A DNA stretch of 64,000 bases, taken from the NCBI GenBank assembly GCA_023666705.1, contig JAMPBO010000017.1, positions 1 through 64,000 of the forward strand, in the 5' to 3' direction. Position 1 is the stretch's first letter, and each line of letters begins with the position of its first letter. Shown piece by piece: positions 1 to 9,290 of the stretch. The DNA comes from Bacteroides sp. Its GTDB lineage: Bacteria > Bacillota > Clostridia > Lachnospirales > Lachnospiraceae. Below the pieces are notes generated by a model. That model was given only the letters and a program-made list of their open reading frames with translations, was not told the origin of the DNA and did no database searches. The position numbers and the translations under genes were made by a program.

Positions 1-92
1 TCTTGTGCTTAATATAACATATGTGATTGAGGATTGCAATGTTTTATTTATGGTTATATCTTTCATGGTTGTATCCTTCAGGCAAAAATCAC

Positions 93-121
93 TTGCAATC
101 ATAACACGCACGTAATACAAT
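93..121 (+). promoter_or_regulatory. Putative sigma-A promoter of the glycosyltransferase gene
   Basis: A -35-like TTGCAA (93-98) and a -10-like TACAAT (116-121) are separated by 17 bp, about 55 bp upstream of the coding start. The rest of bases 1-176 is AT-rich and shows no gene. Confidence 0.4.
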
Positions 122-176
122 ATTTTCAAGGCATTATGTTCTACTTTATGATACGATAAAAAGTACGGAGGTTCCT

Positions 177-1349
177 ATGAAAATTCTGTTCTGTAGATGG
201 GGAAGCATATGCGAAGCAGGCATTACAAACGCTATCAAACGTCTGGGATACGGGCTTGTCACACTTGACAAGCAGTTTATAAGCTCTGATTATGATACGG
301 ATTTCCTGCATGATTTGGCGGACATGATTCAGAAAACACCTGACATTGATTGTGTTCTTTCTGTGAATTTTCAGCCTATTATCGCCCGTGCATGCAAGGT
401 ATTTAAGCTGCTATATGTTTCGTGGACGGTAGACTGCCCAAGCTTTACCTTGTATTCGGAAACAATTTCATATCCTACCAACCGCATTTTTCTGCTGGAT
501 AAAATGCAGGTAGAAAAATTTTCTCCCCTGAACCCTGATAATATATTTCACCTGCCTATGGCATGTGACCTTGCAACATGGGACAGCATAAAAGTCACCC
601 CTGCAGAGCACAAGCTGTACGATTGTGACATTTCATTTGTCGGCTCCCTCTACTCAGAAAAATGCAAATACAACTTTATCGAGAAAGATTTGCCTGACTA
701 CATACGCGGTTATGTAGACGGTTTAGTCAATGCACAGTTAAATATTTATGGTTACAATCTGATTGAGGACTCAATTTCCGATGAATTTGCGGCAGAATTC
801 AAAAAACATGCCGAGTGGAATACGCTGGGCGAAGATTATATCGAGGATGTAAAGGGCATTGTTGCCGATACATACATTGGTTATAAATGTACGGAGCAGG
901 ACAGAATTCGGACATTTCGTGCAATAAGCGAGCACTTTAATATGGATTTATGGACATTAAGCGACACCTCCATGTTGCCAAAGATAAACAACCGCGGTGG
1001 TGCTGATTCATCGGGTATGATGCCACATATTATAAAGTGCAGTAAAATTAATTTGAACATGACAAATCGTCCGATAAAAACAGGACTTCCTTTAAGAATT
1101 TTTGACCTTATGGGTGCCGGCGGATTTGTGATATCAAATTATCAGTCTGAAATTCCAGAGCATTTTATTCCTGATGAGGATATTGTGCTCTTTGACAGCA
1201 TCCCTGACCTGCTTAACAAAATCGACTACTACCTCACTCACGATGAGGAACGGATACAAATTGCAAAAAACGGCTATGAAAAGGTAAAGCATAACCACAG
1301 CTATGACATCCGTTTACAACAAATGTTTCAGCTGTGCGGTCTCATTTAG
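177..1349 (+). CDS. CgeB/DUF3880-type glycosyltransferase family protein
   Basis: 390 aa. The N-terminal half (to about residue 200) resembles DUF3880 and begins with a Rossmann-like strand, MKILFCRWG. The C-terminal half has the look of a GT-B glycosyltransferase nucleotide-sugar domain, with GLPLRIFDLMGAGGFVISN near residues 305-325 and a terminal helical segment typical of Glyco_trans_1 proteins. Relatives include the Bacillus spore protein CgeB and many surface glycan transferases. The donor and acceptor cannot be told from sequence. No signal peptide or membrane segment is seen, so it is probably cytoplasmic. The start has a GGAGG site 5 bp upstream. It is one of very few plus-strand genes here and converges on the next gene with only 7 bp between stop codons. 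Any glycan locus partners would lie to the left of the window. Confidence 0.72.
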   Translation: MKILFCRWGSICEAGITNAIKRLGYGLVTLDKQFISSDYDTDFLHDLADMIQKTPDIDCVLSVNFQPIIARACKVFKLLYVSWTVDCPSFTLYSETISYPTNRIFLLDKMQVEKFSPLNPDNIFHLPMACDLATWDSIKVTPAEHKLYDCDISFVGSLYSEKCKYNFIEKDLPDYIRGYVDGLVNAQLNIYGYNLIEDSISDEFAAEFKKHAEWNTLGEDYIEDVKGIVADTYIGYKCTEQDRIRTFRAISEHFNMDLWTLSDTSMLPKINNRGGADSSGMMPHIIKCSKINLNMTNRPIKTGLPLRIFDLMGAGGFVISNYQSEIPEHFIPDEDIVLFDSIPDLLNKIDYYLTHDEERIQIAKNGYEKVKHNHSYDIRLQQMFQLCGLI

Positions 1350-1356
1350 CAAGCCT

Positions 1357-2202
1357 CTATTTGCTCCTTAATTTAATGCAGGCTATTTCGGGGTCATTAA
1401 ACAGCCGTATCGGTATCACGCTGTTTCCTAAGCCCCTGCTTACAAACATTGTCAATTCATTCTGCTGATATTCCCCTGCCGTGTAGGCAGGCAAAAATCC
1501 TTGGTCAGGTGCAACAACTGCTCCGATGAACGGCAGAATAAATTGTCCGCCGTGGGCATGTCCACACAACAGCAAATCTGTTTTTGTATTACTGTACTCC
1601 TGTATATACTGCGGTTCATGTGCCAGCACTAAAATAAAATCCCTGTCACCGCAATTTTCCGTCAGGTTTTTCAGTGTACTGTCCCCAAGGCTTTTGTCAT
1701 CCAAACCAATTAATTCAAATGTCTCCGCTCCTGCACTAATCGTAATTTTTTCGTTATTTAATATAATGGCACCTGCCTGCTCCAAGCCTTTCATCAGGGT
1801 GTGTCTATCTGTTTCCTCCAGCCAATATTCATGGTTGCCTGTGACATAATATGTGGGATATTCCTTTGCAATGATTGACACAAATTGAACTGCAGCATCA
1901 ATATCTGTATGACTGGAGTCCACAATATCTCCTGTAATGACAACCATATCAGGGGACAGCCCCTTTATTTTGGAAATCAGCTTTTTATTATCCCTGCCAA
2001 AGGTGGCATTGTGTAAATCCGAAATCTGGACGATACAATATCCGTTCAAATCACTGCCAATTTTGTCACTTTGATAATCATAATATGTAATGACCAAATG
2101 GTGGTTTTCATACCACGCAAAGCAAAATAAACCGACCGCAACACATGCAAGAATAATCCATTTTTTAATTTTTTTCTGTTTTGGCTTATTTTTTGTGGAC
2201 AT
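1357..2202 (-). CDS. Membrane-anchored calcineurin-like metallophosphoesterase (YkuE/YaeI type)
   Basis: 281 aa. A basic N-terminus is followed by one transmembrane helix (about residues 15-33), so the catalytic domain probably faces outside. The binuclear-metal motifs are all visible in order: SDLH, GDIVD, GNHEYW, a conserved HEP histidine, and GHAHGGQ. That set is intact, so the enzyme should be active. Family members hydrolyse phosphodiester or pyrophosphate bonds. The YkuE and YaeI relatives act at the cell surface or on UDP-diacylglucosamine-like substrates, but the substrate here is unknown. It lies 52 bp downstream of the MATE exporter on the same strand, so it may be the last gene of a Fic-MATE-phosphoesterase transcript. 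Confidence 0.85.
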   Translation of the reverse strand: MSTKNKPKQKKIKKWIILACVAVGLFCFAWYENHHLVITYYDYQSDKIGSDLNGYCIVQISDLHNATFGRDNKKLISKIKGLSPDMVVITGDIVDSSHTDIDAAVQFVSIIAKEYPTYYVTGNHEYWLEETDRHTLMKGLEQAGAIILNNEKITISAGAETFELIGLDDKSLGDSTLKNLTENCGDRDFILVLAHEPQYIQEYSNTKTDLLLCGHAHGGQFILPFIGAVVAPDQGFLPAYTAGEYQQNELTMFVSRGLGNSVIPIRLFNDPEIACIKLRSK

Positions 2203-2254
2203 TTTATCACTTCCATCCTTTTTGTCAGACGCCTTAGTCTTGTCATCCCATTTT

Positions 2255-3583
2255 TTAATAATGATACTTCTTCTGCTTTGTAATTAAGAAAATCACCGTG
2301 ACAAGCACTGCCATCGCTTCCGCCACTACAATGGAAGCCCAAATTCCATTTACTTTCCAAAAGATTGGAAAAATCAAAACGGCAGCCACCTGAAACACCA
2401 GCGTTCTCAAAAAAGAAATTGCGGCTGAAACAATTCCATCATTCAGTGCGGTAAAAAATGAGGACCCAAAAACAGCAAATCCCGCAAACAGGAAGGAAAA
2501 AGAAAAAATTCCAAATGCACGCACAGTTAATTGAAGCAGTCCTTCGTCATACCCTACAAATATTCGGGAAAACGGGCTTGCCAATGCATATGCCGCCACA
2601 AACATTGCCACTGCAAATATACCAACCAGCCATATACTTTTCCTTAAAAGACTCTTTAACTCACTGTGGTTTCCTGCTCCATAATGGTAGCTGATAATTG
2701 GTGCTGTTCCTACCGAGTATCCGATAAACACAGCCTGAAATACCAGACTGACATACATAAGCACTCCATATGCCGCCACACCGTTTTCACCTGCATATTT
2801 CAGAAGCTGTACATTGTACAGCATACTTACAACAGACATGGAAATGCTGCTCATCAATTCTGATGAGCCGTTTATACATACCTTTCGCAGTACATTTCCG
2901 TCAAAGCTCGTTTTTCCAAGCCGCAGCATGCTGGTATTTTTGTGCGAAAAATATATCAATGGAATCACGCCACCCACAAGCTGACTGACAGCCGTCGCAG
3001 CAGCAGCTCCCTCAAGTCCCCAGCGAAAAACCGCAACAAATAATGCGTCTAACGCCATATTAGCCACGCCTGCAGCTATCGTCACAAAAAGCCCAAGCGT
3101 CGGCTTTCCTGCCGTTGCGAACAGACATTGAAATTCATATTGCAAAATGTATGCTGGAATCGCTAACAATATAATGCGTCCATAAATGACACAATCCTCC
3201 AAAAGTTTCCCATCCGCACCAAGAAGGGACGCTATGGGACGAATTAAAACAAGTCCTGCTATTGCCAGTACAACACCACTCACAATAGAAGCATATACAA
3301 TAAGAGAAAACTGACGATTTGCATTTTCTGCGTCGCCCTCTCCCATTGTCTTGGCAATCAGTGCACCTCCGCCTGTTCCAAACATGAAGCCTGCCGTTCC
3401 AAGTATCATTAAAAACGGCATAATAAAATTAACTGCGGTAAATGCAGTTTTACCTACTATATTTGATACAAAGAAGCCGTCAACCACTCCATACACAGAC
3501 GTAAATATCAGCATAATGACAGATGGCAGCGTAAACCGTAACAGTTTTTTATAATTAAAATGGTCTGATAATTGGATTTTCAT
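2255..3583 (-). CDS. MATE family efflux transporter
   Basis: 442 aa, the usual size for MATE antiporters, with about 12 hydrophobic segments spread evenly. The opening hydrophobic pair (LPSVIMLIFTSVYGVVDGFF) is typical of the DinF/NorM-like polysaccharide-MATE families common in Clostridia. MATE proteins expel drugs or metabolites in exchange for Na+ or H+; the substrate is not predictable. The ATG overlaps the TGA of the upstream Fic gene as ATGA, so the two are translationally coupled. No frameshift or missing helix is seen. Confidence 0.88.
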   Translation of the reverse strand: MKIQLSDHFNYKKLLRFTLPSVIMLIFTSVYGVVDGFFVSNIVGKTAFTAVNFIMPFLMILGTAGFMFGTGGGALIAKTMGEGDAENANRQFSLIVYASIVSGVVLAIAGLVLIRPIASLLGADGKLLEDCVIYGRIILLAIPAYILQYEFQCLFATAGKPTLGLFVTIAAGVANMALDALFVAVFRWGLEGAAAATAVSQLVGGVIPLIYFSHKNTSMLRLGKTSFDGNVLRKVCINGSSELMSSISMSVVSMLYNVQLLKYAGENGVAAYGVLMYVSLVFQAVFIGYSVGTAPIISYHYGAGNHSELKSLLRKSIWLVGIFAVAMFVAAYALASPFSRIFVGYDEGLLQLTVRAFGIFSFSFLFAGFAVFGSSFFTALNDGIVSAAISFLRTLVFQVAAVLIFPIFWKVNGIWASIVVAEAMAVLVTVIFLITKQKKYHY

Positions 3584-4674
3584 TTACCTGTTATTTCCCA
3601 CCTTCCATTCCGTTTACCATTTTCACGCCTTAAAATTCCCTTTTCCTGAAGTTCGACCGTCCTTCTTTTGATGCTTCGTTCTGATTTTGCTGTCTTTTCA
3701 GCAATTTCTTTTTGCGTTATTTTCGGATTTTCTTTTATTAGATTTAATATTGCAATTTCTTCCAACGTACAATTCAAAGTGCCATTTTGGCACTTTGAAT
3801 TCATCATTCTGGCACTTTGTTCTTGGAAATGTTCTGTACGTGGAAGATATTCTACATGCAAATATCGGTTTTTAAGTTCATGTTTTTTCCCAAGCAAAAG
3901 ATTTTCAAAAAATAACTCCAAATATTGGGTTGTTGCACTGACCCCATTTTGTATATCATTATAATTCGCCCTTACCAAGGCATTTCTAAAATACCACGAA
4001 TTTTCAGCAAACACATCATTACTTAAAGCAAATCCAAATGTACGCAAATATTTTAAAACAAACACAGCAGTTGACCTTGTATTTCCCTCACAAAATGGAT
4101 GTATCTGCCAAATACCTGCCGTAAATTTTGCAATATGCCGAACTGCCTCTTCTGTCGTTAAGCCTTCATAAGAAAATTCTTTTTCCTGTTTAAAATCATA
4201 GTCAAGAGTTTCTTTAATACTTTCATAAGAAGAATAATAAACCGTTTTTCCCTTTAAAACCCATTCTTTTTTTGTGATGTTGTATGTTCTGAACTGCCCT
4301 GCATAATCAAATATACCCGAAAATAATCTTCTATGAATTGTTTTCCATTCCACAGGTGAAAACTGAAACGTTTTTTCAGATAATAATTCTGTAATTCTTG
4401 TGGATACAATGTCCGCCTCCATCGTACCCACTTCTACTTTCTTTCTGTCTAAGCGTTCTTCATAATAGCTTTTGACACGTCTTTGTGCAGTTGCAATATC
4501 AATTTTCCCTTCAATATGTTCTTTGGCGGTTTCAAGGAGGTATTCTGATGTCTTCAATCCATCAACATCTTGCAAACCTATCGCTGTTTTCCATGCGAGA
4601 CTTTTATCGGCTTGCTCAGGTTCCCCTTGACGGATATATTCTTCTAAATCCATTTGCCAATTATTATCAACCAT
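3580..4674 (-). CDS. Fic family protein with C-terminal winged helix
   Basis: 364 aa from the chosen ATG. A longer frame starts at 4698, but a GGGAGG site lies 6 bp before the ATG at 4674, so the protein most likely begins MVDNNWQ. Fic enzymes transfer AMP or another nucleotide moiety to a protein hydroxyl. The core motif here reads HPFCEGNTRST: the catalytic His and the phosphate-binding GN are kept, but the usual GR becomes TR and the second Arg is lost. The first 90 residues, including a predicted helical AQRRVKSYYEER segment, resemble VbhA-like antitoxin or Fic N-terminal domains, which would mean an in-cis inhibitor. The last 70 residues form a winged helix (AEKTAKSERSIKRRTVEL), suggesting autoregulation. 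It is translationally coupled to the MATE gene. Confidence 0.8.
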   Translation of the reverse strand: MVDNNWQMDLEEYIRQGEPEQADKSLAWKTAIGLQDVDGLKTSEYLLETAKEHIEGKIDIATAQRRVKSYYEERLDRKKVEVGTMEADIVSTRITELLSEKTFQFSPVEWKTIHRRLFSGIFDYAGQFRTYNITKKEWVLKGKTVYYSSYESIKETLDYDFKQEKEFSYEGLTTEEAVRHIAKFTAGIWQIHPFCEGNTRSTAVFVLKYLRTFGFALSNDVFAENSWYFRNALVRANYNDIQNGVSATTQYLELFFENLLLGKKHELKNRYLHVEYLPRTEHFQEQSARMMNSKCQNGTLNCTLEEIAILNLIKENPKITQKEIAEKTAKSERSIKRRTVELQEKGILRRENGKRNGRWEITGK

Positions 4675-4753
4675 ATTGTGCCTCCCTTTGATATACATAA
4701 TTTAGACATAATTATACCTCAATACCGTCATAGAACATGCCCATTTCCATTTA

Positions 4754-7700
4754 TTACCTCTCATTCCGCCAGTGCTCATTCCGCTCCTCACTTGCGGCAG
4801 TCACCTTCGTCAGCTGATACACAACCTCGCTGAAATATTTTGGAGAAAGCTCCTTCATGGCAAGTCCCTTTCGTTCCTTACTATTTCCACTGTAAATGAC
4901 AATATTTTTATCGTCCCTTCTGAAAAATTCCAAGTCGTAAACCGTTACTTCCTCGTCCTCAGACGCCATGTAGCCATCAGCAACGTATGCCCCTGAAAAA
5001 TGCAATACTGCCTTAATGCCTGCTTCTACATCCTCCCTATAAAAATAGTAATAATATCCTGCATCCTCAGCCTGTCCCTTATACCAGCCCAAGGACTGAA
5101 GCTTGCTTGAGAGGGATATGCCGCTTAAAACCATTCCTCCGAAACGGTCTAAGGCTTGCTCATTCTTTTCCTCCTCTGTCATGGCAAACAGGGGACGTGC
5201 AAGCTGTTCTACCGACTGCGTAATTTCATAGTCGGAAAGCTGTTCCTCCCATTTTGCCTTGGACTCGGCACTTATTTCAATTGGATGGATTAAGCCTATC
5301 ATTCCATGCTCAGGCAATTGATATTCCTCCTCATCCTCCGTGTTGAAGCTGCCGTCCTCCATATACCGAAAGGTTGCAAGAAGGGTTCCGTCCCCGCCAT
5401 ATACGCCCCATATGAGGCTGATTGCAAACTGGTGCATAATCGGATTTGCTACAAACAGGGCACGCCACTTGTCCGTCTGCCATTTTCGCTCGGTGGAAAG
5501 TGCTGCCTCTAACCGAAGCTTCTGATTTGCTACCGTTTGCTTCATCTGCTTTTTCATTTGCTTGAACTCTGCATAGGACTCCGCCGCAATCACCTCATCA
5601 TCCCGCTTTCCGGGTGCAGGCATATTTTTCAGCTTTTTGTCATTTTCATCGTATATTTCTATTTCCAATGCAGGTGTTATGTAAACCTTAAATTTCCGCT
5701 CGCCATAATCAAAGATTCGCTCATGCTGCTCATTAAAGCCAAGGTCAGGCACAATGCGGTCAGCAAGCTCCTCTGTGGAAAGCCCTAATTGCTCCGCCGC
5801 AAATTCCAATGCCTTTGATGCCGATGCACGAACCTGTTTATATTTGTACTTTCGTGCAATTCCATCTACAAGCAGGAGTGCGGTAGGCGAGCTGTTTAAT
5901 GCAAGTGCCTTTACCGCCTCGGCAGCAATGGCACCTCTGGAATTTTTTGCCCACTCGTCTATCTGATGCTTCATAATATCCACAATCTGTGCCCCACCGT
6001 GAATACCTGCAGCGTAAAGCACCCATTTTTTCTTCGCTTCTGCTCCAAGTAAAATCCACTTGTCAAACAGCTCCGTAACATACTGTGCAAGCTCAGACTG
6101 GTTTAAGCCTTCCGTCAGCTTCAGGACATCCTTGTTGACACCCGGTACAGGCATTGCAGAATATGCAAGGAGAATTGCCTGCATATATGCTTCGTCCGCA
6201 ACAGCTTCACTGTCCGACGCTCCCGAAGCATCCCGCATATGCACCTCGATAAATGGCGTCTCATATGCCCAGGCAAGCGACCTTTTTTTGCCGCCCTTGT
6301 GCAGCTCCTTCACATAGCTGTCCGCATCAATAGATTCCTCTGTACTTACATGTCCTTTCTTTGATAAGGCATCACGAATCACGCCTGCAACCTTACTGCT
6401 CTTTTCCTTCCCCAGTGCCGCATTCAGCTCAGCCGAGTAATCTGTCTTGCTATATCCAAGCACGGATGCAGCAAGCTCCCGTTCCGCCGCCTTGCCCGAA
6501 GCAAGCTTCTCCACAACATCAGGCATCCATTCCTCATGCTTCGACAGGAGTTGCAGCATTTCCTCCTTGACAAGCTTGGAGCTGTCGCCAAAAAATCCAA
6601 GTATCTGCTTCTTATATAAATCGCCCTTCTTGCCAAGTATGTCAATCGCCCAAGTCCTGCTTACCGCCGTTCCTGCCGTAAATGCGTCAAGACATTCCTC
6701 CTCGTGTGTGTCCAAATACCCTGAAAATAAATCCTTAACCGTGGTTATAAACGACTTCTTTGTATCAGTGGAATAGATGCAGTCTTCCATTCCTGCCGCT
6801 GTCTGCCACTGCCTGTCCAAAGACAATCCCGCATCTGAAAGCTCTCCAAATAACTGAAGGAGCTGCTCCGCATTAAAATCATTCCAGCCATTTTTCGTAA
6901 ATAATCTCAGCATAGAGCCATATTCTTTGCGTATACTTATAAACACAAGACACCGTTTATAAAAATCATCATGCCCCATCGTCTGTCCGTAATTTGTAAT
7001 CCATGGATTGTTGTAGCTGTAAGTATATTTTTGTACTGCAAGCTGCTTTTCCATGCTATACAGCTCCGTCGGGCTGCTCCCTTCCCGCAGATAATGAATT
7101 GCGTTCGTCTTTTCAGGCTCACCCACCGACCTGACAAGACTTTCTATTACCTCCTCCCGCATATGCTCCTGCTTATTTTTATTTTCCTTAAAATGCTTAT
7201 TATATAAGGATGGTTTTTCCTTCTTAATCAGCTCTGCTAATATCATACTAATCTCAACAGATGCCGTATCTAATGCTTTTTCGTATGCCGCTGTCTCCTG
7301 GTCTACAAACCGTAAAAGTGCCTGTGCAAACTTCGGCGTTGATAGTTTCTTTTCCATTTCCCCGCACCAGACAATCAGCTTGACCGGCTCTAACAATAAT
7401 TCCTCCTTACACGCCCAGACAAACTCCGTTATATCACTGTCAGGGGCATTGTAATATAAAGCAGTACGCCAAATGTGTTCCATCGAATTAGTAAAATTTT
7501 TGCCGTAGGTACACATACGGAGGAAATTTTTAAAGACCTGTGACGACCTGAAATTTGCGGCACAGCTTCCTATGAGAATGTTCGGCACACGTGCATAAAA
7601 GTTTCCATACATGGAATATTTATCTATCAGTGCTACGATGCCTGCAGGCATCTTTCCTTTATTTGTAGTATCTCTCACAAAGGAGGCAGCAAGCTTTTTA

Positions 7701-8458
7701 TCCTCGTCTGTAATTCCGCGAAATACAGAACCGCTGTTATATGCCAAAAGCCCCTCATAGCGTTTAAACATTTCCTCCTGTTTTTTTGTATAATGGCTAC
7801 CTGTCTGTGTGCTGCCCGATGCTTTTTCCTGTGCAGCAAATACCTTGGAAAGCCCGCCAAGAATCCCCCAATTTTTACTTGGCTTTTTCGGTGCTGCCTG
7901 TGTTTTTGTTTCCGCCTGATTCTTATTTTTCTTGTTTAAATAGTAAAAATAGGTACTGTAAATTGCAAGGATGCCTGCCGTATTTTTACACATATCAAGT
8001 GCCCGCTCCAAAACCGCAAAGCTTTCTCCCGCAGTCTCCCACATGTATTCCATCTGCGTATATATCAGTCCTGTGCTGCTATAAAGCTCGGCAAGGATGA
8101 TGACCATTTTCTCCCTTGGCATTTTAGAAGTAAATTCCGGATCCTTACATGCCTCGTAAAAATCGGCAAGGGAAAGCAGCTTCGCCACATTATCAAAAAG
8201 GGCAAACAGTATGTCCACCAGCTTAAAAAACTCATCATAGGACTTATTATTTATTTGCTTTTTGAATATTTTTTCAAATGCATCCTTTATTCTGTAATCC
8301 AGACCTTCAGCATTTATCTTTTGTGTCACTCCAAAATCAGGCATTCCCGTTTCCCCCGAAAGATACGCCCTTGCCTGCACTAGCTGATTTTGGCTCACCC
8401 CTGCCTTTTCAAGCTGTTCCATCAATTTTTCCATCTGCATTTCCTTTGCGTTTTTCAT
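4754..8458 (-). CDS. DUF4132 domain-containing protein (YehI/MolR-like)
   Basis: 1234 aa, large and probably cytoplasmic, with no signal peptide. The C-terminal 230 residues match the DUF4132 pattern (ERKWQTDKWRALFVANPIMH, then an aromatic-rich region with YYYYFYRED). The middle looks like HEAT-type helical repeats (around residues 640-720, and again near 860-930). The WGR domain found at the N-terminus of E. coli YehI/MolR is not recognisable. No enzymatic activity is established for the family. It is the last gene of the MoxR-VWA operon and starts 93 bp after the small membrane protein gene, with AGGAAGGAGAAGG just upstream of the ATG. The gap carries one copy of a 21-bp repeat. It probably acts as a scaffold or client-binding part of the complex. 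Confidence 0.82.
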   Translation of the reverse strand: MKNAKEMQMEKLMEQLEKAGVSQNQLVQARAYLSGETGMPDFGVTQKINAEGLDYRIKDAFEKIFKKQINNKSYDEFFKLVDILFALFDNVAKLLSLADFYEACKDPEFTSKMPREKMVIILAELYSSTGLIYTQMEYMWETAGESFAVLERALDMCKNTAGILAIYSTYFYYLNKKNKNQAETKTQAAPKKPSKNWGILGGLSKVFAAQEKASGSTQTGSHYTKKQEEMFKRYEGLLAYNSGSVFRGITDEDKKLAASFVRDTTNKGKMPAGIVALIDKYSMYGNFYARVPNILIGSCAANFRSSQVFKNFLRMCTYGKNFTNSMEHIWRTALYYNAPDSDITEFVWACKEELLLEPVKLIVWCGEMEKKLSTPKFAQALLRFVDQETAAYEKALDTASVEISMILAELIKKEKPSLYNKHFKENKNKQEHMREEVIESLVRSVGEPEKTNAIHYLREGSSPTELYSMEKQLAVQKYTYSYNNPWITNYGQTMGHDDFYKRCLVFISIRKEYGSMLRLFTKNGWNDFNAEQLLQLFGELSDAGLSLDRQWQTAAGMEDCIYSTDTKKSFITTVKDLFSGYLDTHEEECLDAFTAGTAVSRTWAIDILGKKGDLYKKQILGFFGDSSKLVKEEMLQLLSKHEEWMPDVVEKLASGKAAERELAASVLGYSKTDYSAELNAALGKEKSSKVAGVIRDALSKKGHVSTEESIDADSYVKELHKGGKKRSLAWAYETPFIEVHMRDASGASDSEAVADEAYMQAILLAYSAMPVPGVNKDVLKLTEGLNQSELAQYVTELFDKWILLGAEAKKKWVLYAAGIHGGAQIVDIMKHQIDEWAKNSRGAIAAEAVKALALNSSPTALLLVDGIARKYKYKQVRASASKALEFAAEQLGLSTEELADRIVPDLGFNEQHERIFDYGERKFKVYITPALEIEIYDENDKKLKNMPAPGKRDDEVIAAESYAEFKQMKKQMKQTVANQKLRLEAALSTERKWQTDKWRALFVANPIMHQFAISLIWGVYGGDGTLLATFRYMEDGSFNTEDEEEYQLPEHGMIGLIHPIEISAESKAKWEEQLSDYEITQSVEQLARPLFAMTEEEKNEQALDRFGGMVLSGISLSSKLQSLGWYKGQAEDAGYYYYFYREDVEAGIKAVLHFSGAYVADGYMASEDEEVTVYDLEFFRRDDKNIVIYSGNSKERKGLAMKELSPKYFSEVVYQLTKVTAASEERNEHWRNER

Positions 8459-8517
8459 TGTCCTTCTCCTTCCTTGAACTTAGTCACCTGCGAAACTCTA
8501 TCTTTTGCAAACGCCTG

Positions 8518-8538
8518 TTGCACAATATAGACAAATCA
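8518..8538 (-). repeat. 21-bp repeat, copy 1
   Basis: Plus-strand text begins TTGCACAATATAGAC and ends AAATCA. The same 21 bp occur at 53583-53603 and 57471-57491, all in the same orientation and all just after the end of a minus-strand gene. This copy lies inside the yeh-type operon, between the membrane protein gene and the DUF4132 gene. Confidence 0.85.
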
Positions 8539-8551
8539 AAATTTCCAAAGA

Positions 8552-9223
8552 CTATTGTGTATAAAATCCCACATAACATTCCGCCTGATTGATATAAAGT
8601 CCGCTACTATGTGGATGATTGATATCACCATTATCATAAGTCACAAATACCGTTACATCCATTTTTTCTTCCTCTGTCATTTCAATCGTCTTAGGGAACG
8701 TCACAGACTTCCCTGTTTTTTTATTTTCCCACCCATAATTGGAATATGTATAGGTGGTCGCCGCATCGGCATATTTCCCATACAATTCCTCTATATAATT
8801 TTTATCTGTATAAAAGAAAAGTACATTGTAGCCCGACCCCTGCATAAGACTTGGACAGCAAATCCACTTTACTTTTTCCGCCCCATCAGGAAGCAAATCA
8901 GGAAACTCTGTATAATATACCCCTGTGTTTCCTGTCTTACACCGTGCAATATCATTCTTATATTCATAAACCGCATGATATGGATATAAAATATTGAGAT
9001 AGCTTCCCATATACCATACAAACGCTAATACAATCATCAGTTCAAGATTTTTCTTCCAAATTACTTTACCTTCTATTTCTTTTTTGGTAATAAATAATGT
9101 AATACATTTAATAATACAAAACAGCAGTAAAAGTACATTGTTTAATCTGGGATGCAACACTGAAAGCACGAAAACCACAATAGATACAATTACCCAGAAA
9201 AACAGATTCCATTTTTTCCCCAT
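8552..9223 (-). CDS. Hypothetical membrane protein within the MoxR-VWA operon
   Basis: 223 aa, family not recognised. Three hydrophobic segments are visible in the first 80 residues (about 8-23, 29-45 and 61-80). A polar domain of about 140 residues follows, rich in Tyr and containing a CCPSL Cys pair. The topology suggests a membrane anchor with one folded soluble domain. It lies 67 bp after the SWIM gene and 93 bp before the DUF4132 gene on the same strand. E. coli yeh operons as I know them do not carry such a gene, so it may be a lineage-specific addition that ties the complex to the membrane, or an unrelated insertion. An A-rich leader with AGGAGG precedes its ATG. Confidence 0.6.
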   Translation of the reverse strand: MGKKWNLFFWVIVSIVVFVLSVLHPRLNNVLLLLFCIIKCITLFITKKEIEGKVIWKKNLELMIVLAFVWYMGSYLNILYPYHAVYEYKNDIARCKTGNTGVYYTEFPDLLPDGAEKVKWICCPSLMQGSGYNVLFFYTDKNYIEELYGKYADAATTYTYSNYGWENKKTGKSVTFPKTIEMTEEEKMDVTVFVTYDNGDINHPHSSGLYINQAECYVGFYTQ

Positions 9224-9290
9224 AACTATTTTCCTCCTATGGAATGTCAGCCTAAAATAACTTTATCCTTTGCACAGATTATTGCATTTC

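Noticed and set aside
2046-2360. A 104-codon minus-strand frame overlapping the phosphoesterase and MATE genes
   Set aside because: It overlaps two well-supported genes in another frame and has no family resemblance.
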